DNA from: Toxorhynchites rutilus septentrionalis | Lineage: Eukaryota > Arthropoda > Insecta > Diptera > Culicidae | DNA length: 64,000 bases | NCBI RefSeq assembly: GCF_029784135.1 | Contig: NC_073746.1 | Location: forward strand, 80,580,204 to 80,644,203 | Direction of reading: 5' to 3' | Shown: piece after piece, positions 32,868 to 44,650 of the stretch | How the letters are laid out: every line of letters begins with the position of its first letter | Position numbering within the stretch: position 1 is the stretch's first letter | The notes under the pieces: model-generated | Told to the model about the DNA's origin: nothing | The model's database searches: none | The model's input: only the letters and a program-made list of their open reading frames with translations | Position numbers and translations under genes: made by a program

Positions 32868-33056
32868 GCAATTTTTTGTCAAAGAAATTTCCTCCGACTT
32901 GCTGATCACGCGTATTTTAAAGCTTGCCACTCAGAATGCATTCAAGGCGTGTTATTTGGCATAGAAATATCAACTAATTACTAATAAAAATGACGCAAGT
33001 AATACTACGTTGAGAAGGCGAAGTTCCTCTAGGAACGTTAGTGAAGAAGAATAATG
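32868..33056 (+). mobile_element. Feilai-like SINE, head missing
   Basis: The body matches family 1 from gtcaaagaaatttcctccga through ccactcagaatgcattcaag to gttcctctaggaacgttagt and a short GAAGAAGAA tail. The tRNA-like promoter is absent or unrecognisable. It lies in the opposite orientation to the other family-1 copies. Confidence 0.8.
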
Positions 33057-33349
33057 ATATGCACGGTGCATTCTGTCAAATATATACCTGGAATTTGTAA
33101 TTATAAATCTTCCTGCTGAACATTTATCATTTTTTTTTTTAAGTTGGTTCAACTGTAACTAGCCCTAATGTCAATTTTGAGCACGATATGTCATTTAGTT
33201 TGCTCAAAACGTAATTAAGAACAAGTTAACTTTTTTTGATTGACGATTTTTGATATGGATAATTCTATTGGTCAAAGATATCGTATGAAATTTTCTGTTG
33301 TAAACAAAATTTCTTGTGCCGAAAATGTTACAGTCAACTATGTCGAAAA

Positions 33350-33760
33350 CACGGGTGTATGAATAGTATACGGCATTCAAAGACGGCCGAGAAGAGATGA
33401 ACGATTTGCTACGATGAACGAGTTGATCCACCTCTTTAATTGATGAAACATCGACAAAATAGAAGGAATGGTGCTCGGAAATTGTTATTTAGGTTTAAGA
33501 AAGCTAGTCCGTTAATTAAATATCTCTCACGAACCATTCGTCATATTTTAGTTAATGTTTTGGGCATGAGAAAAGTCGCAGCACGACTAGTGCCAAAAAA
33601 AACTTCAAAAATGTTATCCCAATCAAGTGGTTTAAGACATGCTTGAACAGATCCCACGTTATCCATCGCATAATTACTGGCGATTAGACATGGGCGTTCG
33701 AGTATATCATGCGAAAGAGTCAATAATAATCAGCATGGACCGCTGCAAAGGGGTCGAAAT
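33350..33760 (+). pseudogene. mariner transposase relic (N-terminal half)
   Basis: The frames read VYE*YTAFKDGREEMNDLLR (stop for W), then SIRHILV-like text as TIRHILVNVLGMRKVAARLV then PKK. After a gap comes VIHRIITGD*TWAFEYIM, where the motif around the first catalytic D is followed by a stop in place of E. At least seven stops are present. Nothing of the second and third catalytic motifs is seen. This is the most decayed of the mariner lineages here. Confidence 0.75.
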
Positions 33761-34894
33761 CATCACAATCATCAACAAGTATGCTGGGTGATTCTTTAAG
33801 CTTTCTTACTTTAAACTTTATATTTCATCCGTCTCTAGCCGTGAGAAAGGCCCTTTTGTAGAATTTCACCTAAACTTCACGCATGCCTTGAGAAGGGTAG
33901 TTTTTGCTCTCGCTCGACCACTGGGTCCTTTCAGACGGCTAAACGGGGGGAACACAAATCAGACCAATCAAAACGTGGGATTTGGCACAGCAAGAAATCA
34001 CACCAAAAGTATAACGCATTGCGTAGTTCCGTTTTCGTATTGGGAGTGCACATATTGTATGTGCTCGTCGAATCAGAACGCGGGATTTTCGTGTGGATTA
34101 TGTTTGATGTCTTCAATTGTTTGATAGTTGATTTAATAAAATAGTTAAATTTCTTCATCGTATTAAATTGTTAGGGAGTGCCCAAATTGATGGATGGAAT
34201 ATCTCGTAAATGCATCGGAAAATGGCAAAGCAATAAGCGCTTGAATTTGAGCAAATTGCACCATGCGGCAGATTATCCGTTTTTCGTAATCCGTAATCCG
34301 TAACCCGTGATTTCGTAATCGTAATCCTACGTTGAGAAATAGCAATCAAAAAAATTTAATTATTAAATCTTTTACTGTAGTCTTCATGTCTATACAATAT
34401 CTCATTCATTTATAATTTTGCTCCCTTGATACCTTTTCAATACTTCCGAAAAAGTTTAAAAGTAATCACTCAAAGAATAAGGTTCACACTTGAGATTTTC
34501 TTTCTGTTATAAATCAACCTAAGCTGACCATTTATACCTCACAATGGAAGAAAAGATCATTCCAATAGTGTGTCCATACACAGCATTCAATTACCGCAAG
34601 GAACCTTTGCTCTTCGAAGCACCTTCCCTCTACAGATGCATTTTAAAATGAAGAAGCTTCGAGAGGAATTCACCTTCATTGATCAGAACACCTCGAAACG
34701 ATTCGCTAGTCGACTTCAAAACGAACAAAGACATATTTAAGGTACTTCCTCTTCCCCCAGAGGGATATTATTTTATGCTTCGTGCAAATTGATTCTCCTC
34801 TGACACTGACAACTCGATTTACCCCACCACCAGTTTCAATAGACGAATAGGAAGACTCTACCATTAATGTTGTGCTTTCTGGAGGGGAGAGAGA
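33761..34894. other. No recognised gene
   Basis: A short run of CGTAATCCGTAATCC units lies near 34276-34330. Otherwise AT-rich and unassigned. Confidence 0.4.
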
Positions 34895-35281
34895 GTGATG
34901 AATTTGTGTATGTGTCTAATATGGAGCTGCAATAAATTTACCGGCAACAGGGAATTATTCTCACAGAAAAATGCACTGTTCGCAGAGATGGATTTGGTTG
35001 AATTCCATCGCATACAGTCCTTATGGAATGGAGTTAACTGGTTCCATTCAATCGTTGTACAAAACACCCTTCAAATGCAAAATTCTATTAATGTGGACCT
35101 AAGAATTCAATTATCACACCGCTTGAATAATGAATTCAAATTGATGAAAAAGTATCTATCAGAACGGACAAAAATGAACATTATAGAGTGCAAGAAATGT
35201 GCTGATGTGAATAAAAAATCAATTTTGTTCATTTACCCTTTCGCTGTTCTTAGAATTCGGATTGGAAAGAAGAGGCAATGA
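34895..35281 (+). other. 128-codon open frame, unrecognised
   Basis: An ATG frame (MMNLCMCLIWSCNKFTGNRE...) includes helical, charged text (LRIQLSHRLNNEFKLMKKYL, then SERTKMNIIECKKCADVNK). I recognise no domain. The GC-poor base composition equals that of its surroundings. It could be a transposon fragment or a chance frame. Confidence 0.25.
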
Positions 35282-36247
35282 TTGGAATGTTCCTCCTGAA
35301 ACAGAAGAAAGCTTTCGAAGTGATTTCTTGTGATGATATCAATTGTTCCCTTTGGTGTGTCCTCGAAGAAAAAAGAGTTTGGACGCAAAATATTCATTTC
35401 ATCAAGTCACAGTATAGGGGAACCCGGGGCAAGAGTGCCACCATAAGCTAATACGCGTTTTTGAATTGTTCAAAAGTTATGTTGTTCAAAAGTTATGTTT
35501 ACTATGAAAATGTTTCATTTACAAAAATGATGCTTAATCGCTTACGAATATAACTTCAACTACTAAAAAATATTGACATATCATAGCATGAAAAATTAGC
35601 GTTACTATAAAATAACAAGGCCTTCATCTAAGGTATGACTCACAGAATTCCACAAAATCATGTTATACTTGTTCAAAACATGAAATTTATTTCATCGTGT
35701 CGTGATTTTAAATCTGGACACTGTTTTAATCATGCTTTGAAATCCGGACACTTTTGCTTTTAAGTTCGGACACTTGTTTTCTTTGCAATTCTTTGAGAGA
35801 AATTATTTATTAACTCTTGAAGAACTTATTAACAGGTGCGTCATAAATAGGGACTAAATGGAAACACGTTTGGTACAATTTTTTTATTAATTCAATTATT
35901 TATTGTATTTTCATAAGATGACCTCTACAAGATGGCGCCATATATATAAGTTATTTGCTCATAGACGTTCGGAGCCCTTTTAAAAAACTAAACTACTATT
36001 TAGACCGACTGTCACACGCGACGATCACCACGAGACTAACCTTATTTTTTCCAACAAACAATTCAACACTTAGACTCTACTTAATTCTACACCTATCTAG
36101 CTGTGGGAACTGCTGATGGACAACATTCCTCGCCGGTCGGATGTATCATTCCGTCCTGTGTGTTGCGGCGCATGTTGGAGGTGTCGGGTTGCGTGGATTA
36201 AAAGTGCAAGTCGTCAAGTGGTGACGACTGCACGTCAGCTGACTCTA
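35282..36247. other. No recognised gene
   Basis: Contains three spaced ccggacact/cggacact phrases near 35715-35775 that recur, inverted, near 37.9 and 38.1 kb (gtccagattaaaaagcgtcc). They may be the ends of a larger unidentified element surrounding the Helitron. A GC-richer block at 36.1-36.24 kb is also unassigned. Confidence 0.35.
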
Positions 36248-37119
36248 TCTATATATATAGAAAAATGGAGTGATGTCTGTCTGTCTGTCTGATTCTTATA
36301 GACTCGGAAACTACTGAACCGATCGACATGAAAATTGGTATGTAGGGGTTTTTGGGGTCGGGGAAGGTTTTCGTGATATTTTGAGACCCCTCCCCCCTCT
36401 CTAAGGGGGGCTGCCATACAAATGAAACACAAATTTCTGCATTACTCGAGAATTAATCAAGCAAATGAAACCAAATTTGGAATGTGGAGGTTTTAGGATG
36501 CAATAAATGTTTCTATGGTGATAAGATACTCCTTCCCCCTCTCTTAGAGGGGGCTGCCGTACAAATGAAACACAAATTTTTGCATTACCCGAGAATTCAT
36601 CAAGCAAATTAAACCAAATTAGGCATATGGAAACTTTAGGGTGCAATGAATGTTTCTATGGTGGTTAGATACCCCTCCCCCCTTTCTTAGGGGTGGCTGC
36701 CATACAAATAAAACACAAATTTCTGCATTACTCGAGAATTAATCAAGTAAATGAAACCAAATTAGGCATATGGAGGTTTCAGGGTGCAACAAATAATTCT
36801 ATGGTGGTTAGACACTCCACCCCCCTCTCTAAGGGGGGCTGCCATACAAATGAAACACAAATTTCGGCATTACTCGAGAATTAGTCAAGCAAATAAAACC
36901 AAATTTAGCATGTAACGTAACGAAGAAACATGTTATTTGCAAGTGGTTGAAATAACTTGAACGAGAATTGTGTCTGAAAATAATCTGATATTATAATGTC
37001 GAGTTTTGTTAGAAGTACTAGGAATGTTACAGTAAAAGGTAATTTTAAAGGGTAGATTAGAGGATCAATCAATGAATAGCTCTGCGATTGGGCGGGACGA
37101 AGTTTGCCGGGTTAGCTAG
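36248..37119 (+). mobile_element. Non-autonomous Helitron
   Basis: Begins TCTATATATATAGAAAAATG after an A (36247) and ends GCCGGGTTAGCTAG before a T (37120). TC...CTAG between A and T is the Helitron rule, with no target duplication expected. Inside are about 3.5 tandem units of 142-143 bp, starting at 36411, 36554, 36697 and 36839 (ctgccatacaaatgaaacac). It encodes no Rep/helicase, so it would be moved in trans by rolling-circle machinery. Confidence 0.78.
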
Positions 37120-37159
37120 TAACTTATATATTTTCAAAATCCTATCAATATGGATATCA

Positions 37160-37600
37160 AATGAAAGGGATTGATTAGTAGAATTCAGTAATTTATGAAA
37201 AATGTAAATCCAAGATGGCGGCCGCTACAAAATGGCGAATTACATATTTTCCCAAAACCCCATCAATATGGGTATCAAATGAAAGGAAATGACTAGTAGA
37301 CAGTTCTTCATGAAAAATATGTAATCCGCCATTTTGTAGCCGCCGCCATCTTGGATTTACATTTTTCATCGATAACCGTGTTCTACTAGTCAAGCCCTTT
37401 CATTTGACACCCATATTGATAAGGTTTGGAAAAAAATATATATGGCGCCATTTTGTGGTGGCGGCCATTTTGGATTTGAATTTTTCATAAATGATTGTGT
37501 TCTTCCAGTCAAACCCTTTCGTTTGATACCCATATTGATGGAGTTGAGAGAGAGTATGAAATCAGCTATTTTATAGCGGCCGCAATTTCGGGTTTTCATG
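37160..37600. repeat. Inverted and tandem repeats around CGCCATTTTG blocks
   Basis: The arm aaatccaagatggcggccgc...tacaaaatggcg (about 37205-37237) is matched in inverse at about 37327-37365, with about 90 bp between. Blocks tatgggtatcaaatgaaagg and cccatattgat recur in direct and inverted phase up to 37.54 kb. No coding function is seen. A dispersed AT/GC-mosaic repeat is likely. Confidence 0.65.
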
Positions 37601-37699
37601 ATCATGAAATACGCAGTTTTATAATGACTCCAAAGATAAAGGTGTGTTCCAAGTTTCAGATCAATCGGTCAATAGGAAGGGGGTTAAATTTCTATTGAT

Positions 37700-38250
37700 G
37701 TGGGACAGTGCTACAGACAAAGTTACAAAGTTACCCACCTACATACAAACGGGTCATATAATCTACCCCGTCCTGTATACTGAAGAGTTTTCCAGTTTCC
37801 CGGGTCGAAAATATTTGCTCCACACTCCATACTCCATACTAAGGGTTCTAAAATACTCTTATGCAACTCCTTCAATGAGAAATTTAATCGTCAACTTTTG
37901 ACCGTCCGGATTTCATTTTCTGAATGTGCTTTTTATTCCGGTCATGAGTTTGTGAAATTCACATTGATTTTTGATTTTTTACATTTTTTTTTATTAACAA
38001 CTAGGTACTATGTTTGACACTAAACTAAATTGACACAATAGTAACTATCAGTCACATTAATTCAATATGCAAAAAATGTCATGGTTTTGGCATGATATTG
38101 AATGTAATGAAAAAGTGTCCAGATTAAAAAGCGTCCGGATTCGGAAGCATCACTGTACGAGTTTTGTCATTTTAACTCGAAATTTCAAAGTTAATTTTCG
38201 AGATCTCCTCTTACGGGTTGTTTTTTTTTCATTCTGAAATGAAGTCTGCC
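37700..38250. other. No recognised gene
   Basis: Spacer between repeats. It contains inverted counterparts of the ccggacact phrases at 35.7 kb (see above). Confidence 0.35.
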
Positions 38251-38262
38251 AAGCCATGTAAG

Positions 38263-38748
38263 AAGGGGGTCTTCGTAGCCACTTGGTTACGCGTTCGCTT
38301 ACCAAGCGATCGATCGTGAGTTCAAACTCAGGGCCCTCAATTGACCATCTTTGTGTTGTTATAGAATAACTACGTCCACGCAACCATCATCAGCGATGGA
38401 AATCGATCCACGGTCGAAATAAGATCGATTCATCCATACAACTGCTCTGCTCTGCAAGACACATCGGGCTGCTGTTCTATAAATAACTCAACAATGATCA
38501 ATATCAACCGGTCTGCTGAACAATGGATGAACAGAAAGAATACCCTTACGCCTAAATGGCTACTACTGTGTAATTTTACCATAATGTAATGGAACAGAAA
38601 ACTTAACGCCTAAATGGCTACTACTAACTTCTGTGTAATTTACAATTTATAGAAACATAAACATATGTACATGTACACGATTGAAACCCGGCTCTGTTAC
38701 AGCTAAAATGCTAATGAGCCTAACAAATAAATAAATGAGATAAAAAAA
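38263..38748 (+). mobile_element. tRNA-derived SINE, family 3, with TSD
   Basis: The head carries an A-box region TAGCCACTTGGTTACGCG and a B box GAGTTCAAACTC. A roughly 380-bp body follows, with an internal direct repeat (cttaacgcctaaatggctac). It ends in AATAAATAAATGAGAT and an A run. Perfect 12-bp duplications AAGCCATGTAAG lie at 38251-38262 and 38749-38760. At 486 bp it is long for a SINE. It is the third family with an independent head. Confidence 0.85.
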
Positions 38749-38760
38749 AAGCCATGTAAG

Positions 38761-39289
38761 TTTTTGTATAGCGATAAAATTACAAAAAAAACTAAGCTCT
38801 TTTTATCATAAGTTAGTGTTATCAGTTTGTTGACTAAATTGCTGGTACGAGAAGTGTATACATACATTATGGGTACTCTGAATTGTAATTACAATAAAAT
38901 ATTGACATCAGAATTTTAGAAGCTACTATTTTATTATCAAAACTAGAAAAAAGAGTGTTATTGATACTGCGCATAAGAAGTGTTAAAAATAAATCTAATA
39001 AACAAGCTTAATATTCCGTCTGGCATATTATCATAAAATTATTATCAACTGAACGATGAATTAATTACGGCGCAAACATTACAAGAGAAAAAACACAAAA
39101 ATCAAGAACCAATACAGCAGTTCATCGGTTCTGCCATTTTCAATCTATAATTAATTTTTATTTTTCTCATTTTCATCGTCATCTGTGTTCATGATAAGCT
39201 TCCAAGCGATAGAAAGATAGCAATAGCACCAAAGTTTTTTTTGTTCACTTATTGCGGTTGGGCCGAGCGAATAAATTGAATCAATCTAC
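38761..39289. other. No recognised gene
   Basis: AT-rich spacer with no supported feature. Confidence 0.35.
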
Positions 39290-40090
39290 AATTTTCTGCC
39301 CCCTAACAAGCGGTTATGATTTTATCCGACGACCCCGTCAACGACAAGATAGAATCTGCCAGACCACGAATTCAGTTATCGATCAAATAAAATTTGATTG
39401 GTCTCTTATAATCGGATTTCACGAGCACCATAAGATTCTCCGCCTCTCCGTTGCTCGATTTGGGGAAAGTCTTGCTCGCCTTTTTTGGATTGCCGTCTTT
39501 AATTTCTATTGCCTGACTCAGTAATTCCTTTCGTCCCGCGTTTACGGCTCAGCCTTAAATTGTGTTCGAATTGGAGATTACGCTGATTAATGTTGATTTG
39601 TCCCGGGGGCGGCAAATGTTTGCCGGAATTGTTATTATTCAAGTGAAGTAACATCTGGTCCGAATCCGGATTTAAGGACCAAATTTGACCTTGAATCAGC
39701 GGAACTGTGGTTTCATCTGTAAATGTTCAACCTTTTTCGTCGTTCTAGTTGGAACCTTCGTTATCAGGCCCAAGTATACATAAACATAGCACATAGTTAC
39801 GTCAATGCAGATACCAGACAGGACGAATGAAAATCGCATCGTATTGTTTCGTTTTCCTGCATTGATGCAGTTCATTCCAATTAGAGATAATTATATCTTT
39901 GGAATTCCAATCAGCATCGTTTACATTCGCTCGAGGTTAGTGTCTATAGAGCTGCTGATATTAATTAGATCCGATGAACCATACCGAGGCACTCTTTTGT
40001 CTTTTATCATCAAACTATCAAGTCATCAATCCCCTGCGGATTTTTCTTTTATGTCAATCGTTCATTAACGGATCTGATAATGCTATTGTA
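39290..40090. repeat. Duplicated segment, uninterrupted copy
   Basis: The left part matches 50085-50250 (cagttatcgatcaaataa, ggtctcttataatcggatt, agcaccataagat). The right part matches 56323-56872 (attgccgtctttaatttc, cttaaattgtgtt, gaattggagattacg, gaggttagtgtctat, cactcttttgtct). The other copy is split by a LINE and a DD37E transposon. Identity is roughly 70-80%. No coding frame is conserved between the copies, and its function is unknown. Confidence 0.7.
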
Positions 40091-40556
40091 ACAGTATTCA
40101 CAGCATCTATGGACTGCTTGTGACTGTATTAGCAATCGAGCAATTCGAAAAAAAGCCTTTACGAAAAAAGGCATCTCTACGACGATTTTTGGCAGTGCCA
40201 CATATAGAAAAGCCATCTGTTAAATGATTTTAATTATCTAGCCAAAACTCGCAAATGAATGATGCCCTTGAATGGATCTGATAAACACAAATCGATACTA
40301 AGAATTTCTTTAAATAGATTCAATGTAATAAGAATTATAATAGAGGCAAATGTAGACACAGTGATAGATATTGGTGATTTAAATTCAATCGAGGAGTGAC
40401 AAAATGATATTTGGAATTTTGGAACAGAATACAAACAAAATCCATTTGAGTTTAAGCATGAATATTTATGACTTACACAATATAAAAGCGTCATGCCAAA
40501 TCTTCGAACGCGATGCACATAGCATTAAGTGCACCGACAAGTATTTTACCATTGAT
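40091..40556. other. No recognised gene
   Basis: Spacer before the heptamer satellite. No supported feature. Confidence 0.35.
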
Positions 40557-42297
40557 GGAAATAGGAAATAGGAAATAGGAAATAGGAAATAGGAAATAGG
40601 AAATAGGAAATAGGAAATAGGAAATAGGAAATAGGAAATAGGAAATAGGAAATAGGAAATAGGAAATAGGAAATAGGAAATAGGAAATAGGAAATAGGAA
40701 ATAGGAAATAGGAAATAGGAAATAGGAAATAGGAAATAGGAAATAGGAAATAGGAAATAGGAAATAGGAAATAGGAAATAGGAAATAGGAAATAGGAAAT
40801 AGGAAATAGGAAATAGGAAATAGGAAATAGGAAATAGGAAATAGGAAATAGGAAATAGGAAATAGGAAATAGGAAATAGGAAATAGGAAATAGGAAATAG
40901 GAAATAGGAAATAGGAAATAGGAAATAGGAAATAGGAAATAGGAAATAGGAAATAGGAAATAGGAAATAGGAAATAGGAAATAGGAAATAGGAAATAGGA
41001 AATAGGAAATAGGAAATAGGAAATAGGAAATAGGAAATAGGAAATAGGAAATAGGAAATAGGAAATAGGAAATAGGAAATAGGAAATAGGAAATAGGAAA
41101 TAGGAAATAGGAAATAGGAAATAGGAAATAGGAAATAGGAAATAGGAAATAGGAAATAGGAAATAGGAAATAGGAAATAGGAAATAGGAAATAGGAAATA
41201 GGAAATAGGAAATAGGAAATAGGAAATAGGAAATAGGAAATAGGAAATAGGAAATAGGAAATAGGAAATAGGAAATAGGAAATAGGAAATAGGAAATAGG
41301 AAATAGGAAATAGGAAATAGGAAATAGGAAATAGGAAATAGGAAATAGGAAATAGGAAATAGGAAATAGGAAATAGGAAATAGGAAATAGGAAATAGGAA
41401 ATAGGAAATAGGAAATAGGAAATAGGAAATAGGAAATAGGAAATAGGAAATAGGAAATAGGAAATAGGAAATAGGAAATAGGAAATAGGAAATAGGAAAT
41501 AGGAAATAGGAAATAGGAAATAGGAAATAGGAAATAGGAAATAGGAAATAGGAAATAGGAAATAGGAAATAGGAAATAGGAAATAGGAAATAGGAAATAG
41601 GAAATAGGAAATAGGAAATAGGAAATAGGAAATAGGAAATAGGAAATAGGAAATAGAAAATAGAAAATAGGAAATAGGAAATAGGAAATAGGAAATAGGA
41701 AATAGAAAATAGGAAATAGGAAATAGGAAATAGGAAATAGGAAATAGGAAATAGGAAATAGGAAATAGGAAATAGGAAATAGGAAATAGGAAATAGGAAA
41801 TAGGAAATAGGAAATAGGAAATAGGAAATAGGAAATAGGAAATAGGAAATAGGAAATAGGAAATAGGAAATAGGAAATAGGAAATAGGAAATAGGAAATA
41901 GGAAATAGGAAATAGGAAATAGGAAATAGGAAATAGGAAATAGGAAATAGGAAATAGGAAATAGGAAATAGGAAATAGGAAATAGGAAATAGGAAATAGG
42001 AAATAGGAAATAGGAAATAGGAAATAGGAAATAGGAAATAGGAAATAGGAAATAGGAAATAGGAAATAGGAAATAGGAAATAGGAAATAGGAAATAGGAA
42101 ATAGGAAATAGGAAATAGGAAATAGGAAATAGGAAATAGGAAATAGGAAATAGGAAATAGGAAATAGGAAATAGGAAATAGAAAATAGGAAATAGGAAAT
42201 AGGAAATAGGAAATAGGAAATAGGAAATAGGAAATAGGAAATAGGAAATAGGAAATAGGAAATAGGAAATAGGAAATAGGAAATAAGAAATGAAGAT
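40557..42297. repeat. (GGAAATA)n heptamer satellite, about 1.73 kb
   Basis: About 245 head-to-tail copies of GGAAATA, nearly pure, with a few GAAAATA variants near 41.65, 41.70 and 42.18 kb. Because 7 is not a multiple of 3 and the unit lacks stops on the minus strand, all minus-strand frames stay open and give 600-residue YFLFPIS repeats. These are not genes. The array decays on its right into AAATACGAAA-type text. Confidence 0.98.
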
Positions 42298-42535
42298 AGG
42301 AAATAAAACAATAGAAATACTAAATACGAAAACTACAAAATATGAAAAAAATTGAAATATGAAATACGACATACGGAAAATACGAAACATGAAGAATAAG
42401 AAAAACGAAAAATAAGAAATAATGAAAGTACAAAATACAAAAAATGCAAAATGCGAAAAACAAAAAATACGGAATACGAAAGATACGAAACATGAAAAAT
42501 GCTAAATGTGCAATGAAATCGAACTAAAAATGTCC
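42298..42535. repeat. Degenerate AAATACGAAA-type repeats
   Basis: Irregular runs of gaaatacgac, aaaatacgaaac and aaatgcgaaa form a transition between the heptamer array and the foldback element. A similar short run is on the other side of the foldback (43935-44020), and in inverse at 59.74-60.08 kb. Confidence 0.7.
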
Positions 42536-42539
42536 ATTT

Positions 42540-43932
42540 TAAAAGCTTGTATTTTTGATACAAACAAAAGTTTGTATTCCGTTTGGGTTGGAGGAAATAT
42601 GAGTTTTCCACAGCATTTGGAAATTATTTGACTCAAGTTTACCTTTTGAAAATGGCGTATCGATTTTAGTAAGAAAAATCTTTGATAATTTATATCTCAT
42701 AAACTATGAGACGTATCGAAAAAGTGTCTTAGAAAGAGTTATAGCGTATTGATGTTAAAACGTGAAAAAATATACAAAATTAGTTCAAAATGATAAAACT
42801 AGTTTTAATGAACATTGTGGAACATCGAATTTTTATGAATTTTCGAAACTTCTAATTTTTGTATGTTTACAATCATATTTAGCCACAAATTATGAATTTT
42901 GATGTGATTTAAAAAAAAGCTAATTATCAATCTCCTTCTAAATGCAGCCATTCTCGAGATATTAAAAAAATATTTCTAAGTGAGTGTCTATAGTAAACAA
43001 TGGGCTCCTTAAATATGTTTGTCGTATTATACCGCCATGTTCATAAGATTTATGAATTTGCTTATAAGTTTCAACAATTTTTCCAAATACATCATTATGG
43101 TAAAACTATATGTTTAGAAGTTACGTTGAAAAACATTATCGCTACGTATTGCTTTAACTCACATGCCTTCAAATGTTTTTCAACGTAACTTTGAAAAAAA
43201 ATTGAAAAGAATTGTTAAAAATTTTTTGAAAAAGTTGTTAAAAATTATAAGTAAATTCATAAAATTTCTTGATGGTGACGGTATAACACCACAAATATAT
43301 TAAAAGAGCCTATTAATATAAAAAAAACAATAAATTAGAAAAAAAATATATCTCGAGAATAGCTGCATTAAGAAGGAGAATGATAAAGAGCTTTTTTGTT
43401 TTAAATTACATTAGGATTCATAATTTGTGCCTAGAAATGATTGTTAACATACAAAAATTACATGTTTCGAAAATTCATAAAAATTCGATGTTTCACAAAG
43501 TTCATCAAAAATAGTTTTACCATCTTGTACCCATTTTTTAAATTTTCTACATGATTTCTATTGTATATGAAAAAACAAAAAATATATATATCTTTTACAT
43601 ATTGCAAATTAAAGTTTATATGTAAATATAAAAAGTACTTTTTTTCTCACTGTATATTTTTTCACATTTTGACATCAATACTCTATAACTCTTTCTAAGA
43701 CACTATTTCAGTAGGACTCATAGTTTTTGAGATATAAATTATCAAAAATTTCTCTTACTAAAATCTTACTAAACTTACTAAAATACGCCCTTTTCAAAAG
43801 TTACACTTGTGTCAAAAAATTTCCAAATGATGTTAAAAAGCACATATTTCCTTCAACCCAAACGGAATTCAAACTAACATTCGAATCAAAAATACTCATT
43901 TTTTGTCATTTGTCGATTTCATTTGGAATTGC
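42540..43932. repeat. Large foldback (inverted-repeat) element, copy B
   Basis: Two arms of roughly 600-750 bp face each other around about 43155. Near the centre, ttacgttgaaaaacatt (43121-) pairs with aatgtttttcaacgtaa (43172-). Near the ends, attccgtttgggttggagga (about 42574) pairs with tccttcaacccaaacggaat (about 43850). Identity between the arms is about 80% by eye. Copy A lies at 0.56-1.96 kb. It has no coding capacity. Foldback-type DNA transposon or large MITE are both possible. Confidence 0.75.
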
Positions 43933-44033
43933 TCAAATACAAAAAATACGAAAAACCAAAAAAAAAAAAAGAAAAAATACGAAATACGAAAAATATGAAA
44001 TACGAAAAATAAAAAAAAACTCGAAAAAAATAT

Positions 44034-44100
44034 AGGGCGGACTCGATTATATAGAGTCTTAGGTTTCTTTTCACTGTATATAATCGAATAAAAAAAATTA
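44034..44100. repeat. Possible pogo-like transposon end
   Basis: The sequence ggcggactcgattatata and an inverted ctgtatataatcg lie about 50 bp apart. The same tatataatcgagtccgc phrase occurs in inverse near 5223. This is weak evidence of a small inverted-repeat element. Confidence 0.35.
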
Positions 44101-44637
44101 ACATTAATAAAAAATAGTTGTTTTATAAACTTACATGTTTATGTTTTTTGAATAAAGAAAAATATATTTTTGATTCATCCTCTTTAAATAAGAAAATACC
44201 TTTCTCACATAAAAAAATTGTATATATCTGAAATCTCTCAGGAGATGATAGAGGATCATATGTGATGAAAAAAATCCCTCTACGGATATGTTCGTATTTC
44301 AACAATTACAGAGTAATTGAACTGTTTTTTTGTAACTCAAAAACGAAAAAACACATCTCTGATGATCAAATATAGCGCCCCTTGTCATTGAACCATGCAA
44401 ACTATAAAAAAACAAATACAATCAATAATTACGGAAACAAAACACAATTTCTTTCACAAATGTAGTATTTTATCAAAGAAGTCCTCAAATTAAACAAATC
44501 CACAAGAACAATTCGTATTCATTTGATATGTCGATCATTTGAATCGGGCCAGTAGTTCAAGAGTTATGAGTTTTTGAAAAATAATAATCTAATACATTCT
44601 AATACAGGTCGTACTTATTCGCTACTTATATATCTTC
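44101..44637. other. No recognised gene
   Basis: AT-rich spacer with no supported feature. Confidence 0.35.
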
Positions 44638-44650
44638 TTCGATCAATCTT

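Noticed and set aside
40557..42297. Telomeric repeat array
   Set aside because: GGAAATA is not a known insect telomere repeat, mosquitoes are not known to use short telomerase repeats, and unrelated DNA continues on both sides.
40491..42390. Two 600-residue open frames of repeating YFLFPIS on the minus strand
   Set aside because: They are the translation of a 7-bp satellite that lacks stops. The same peptide appears in different frames, and there is no non-repetitive domain.
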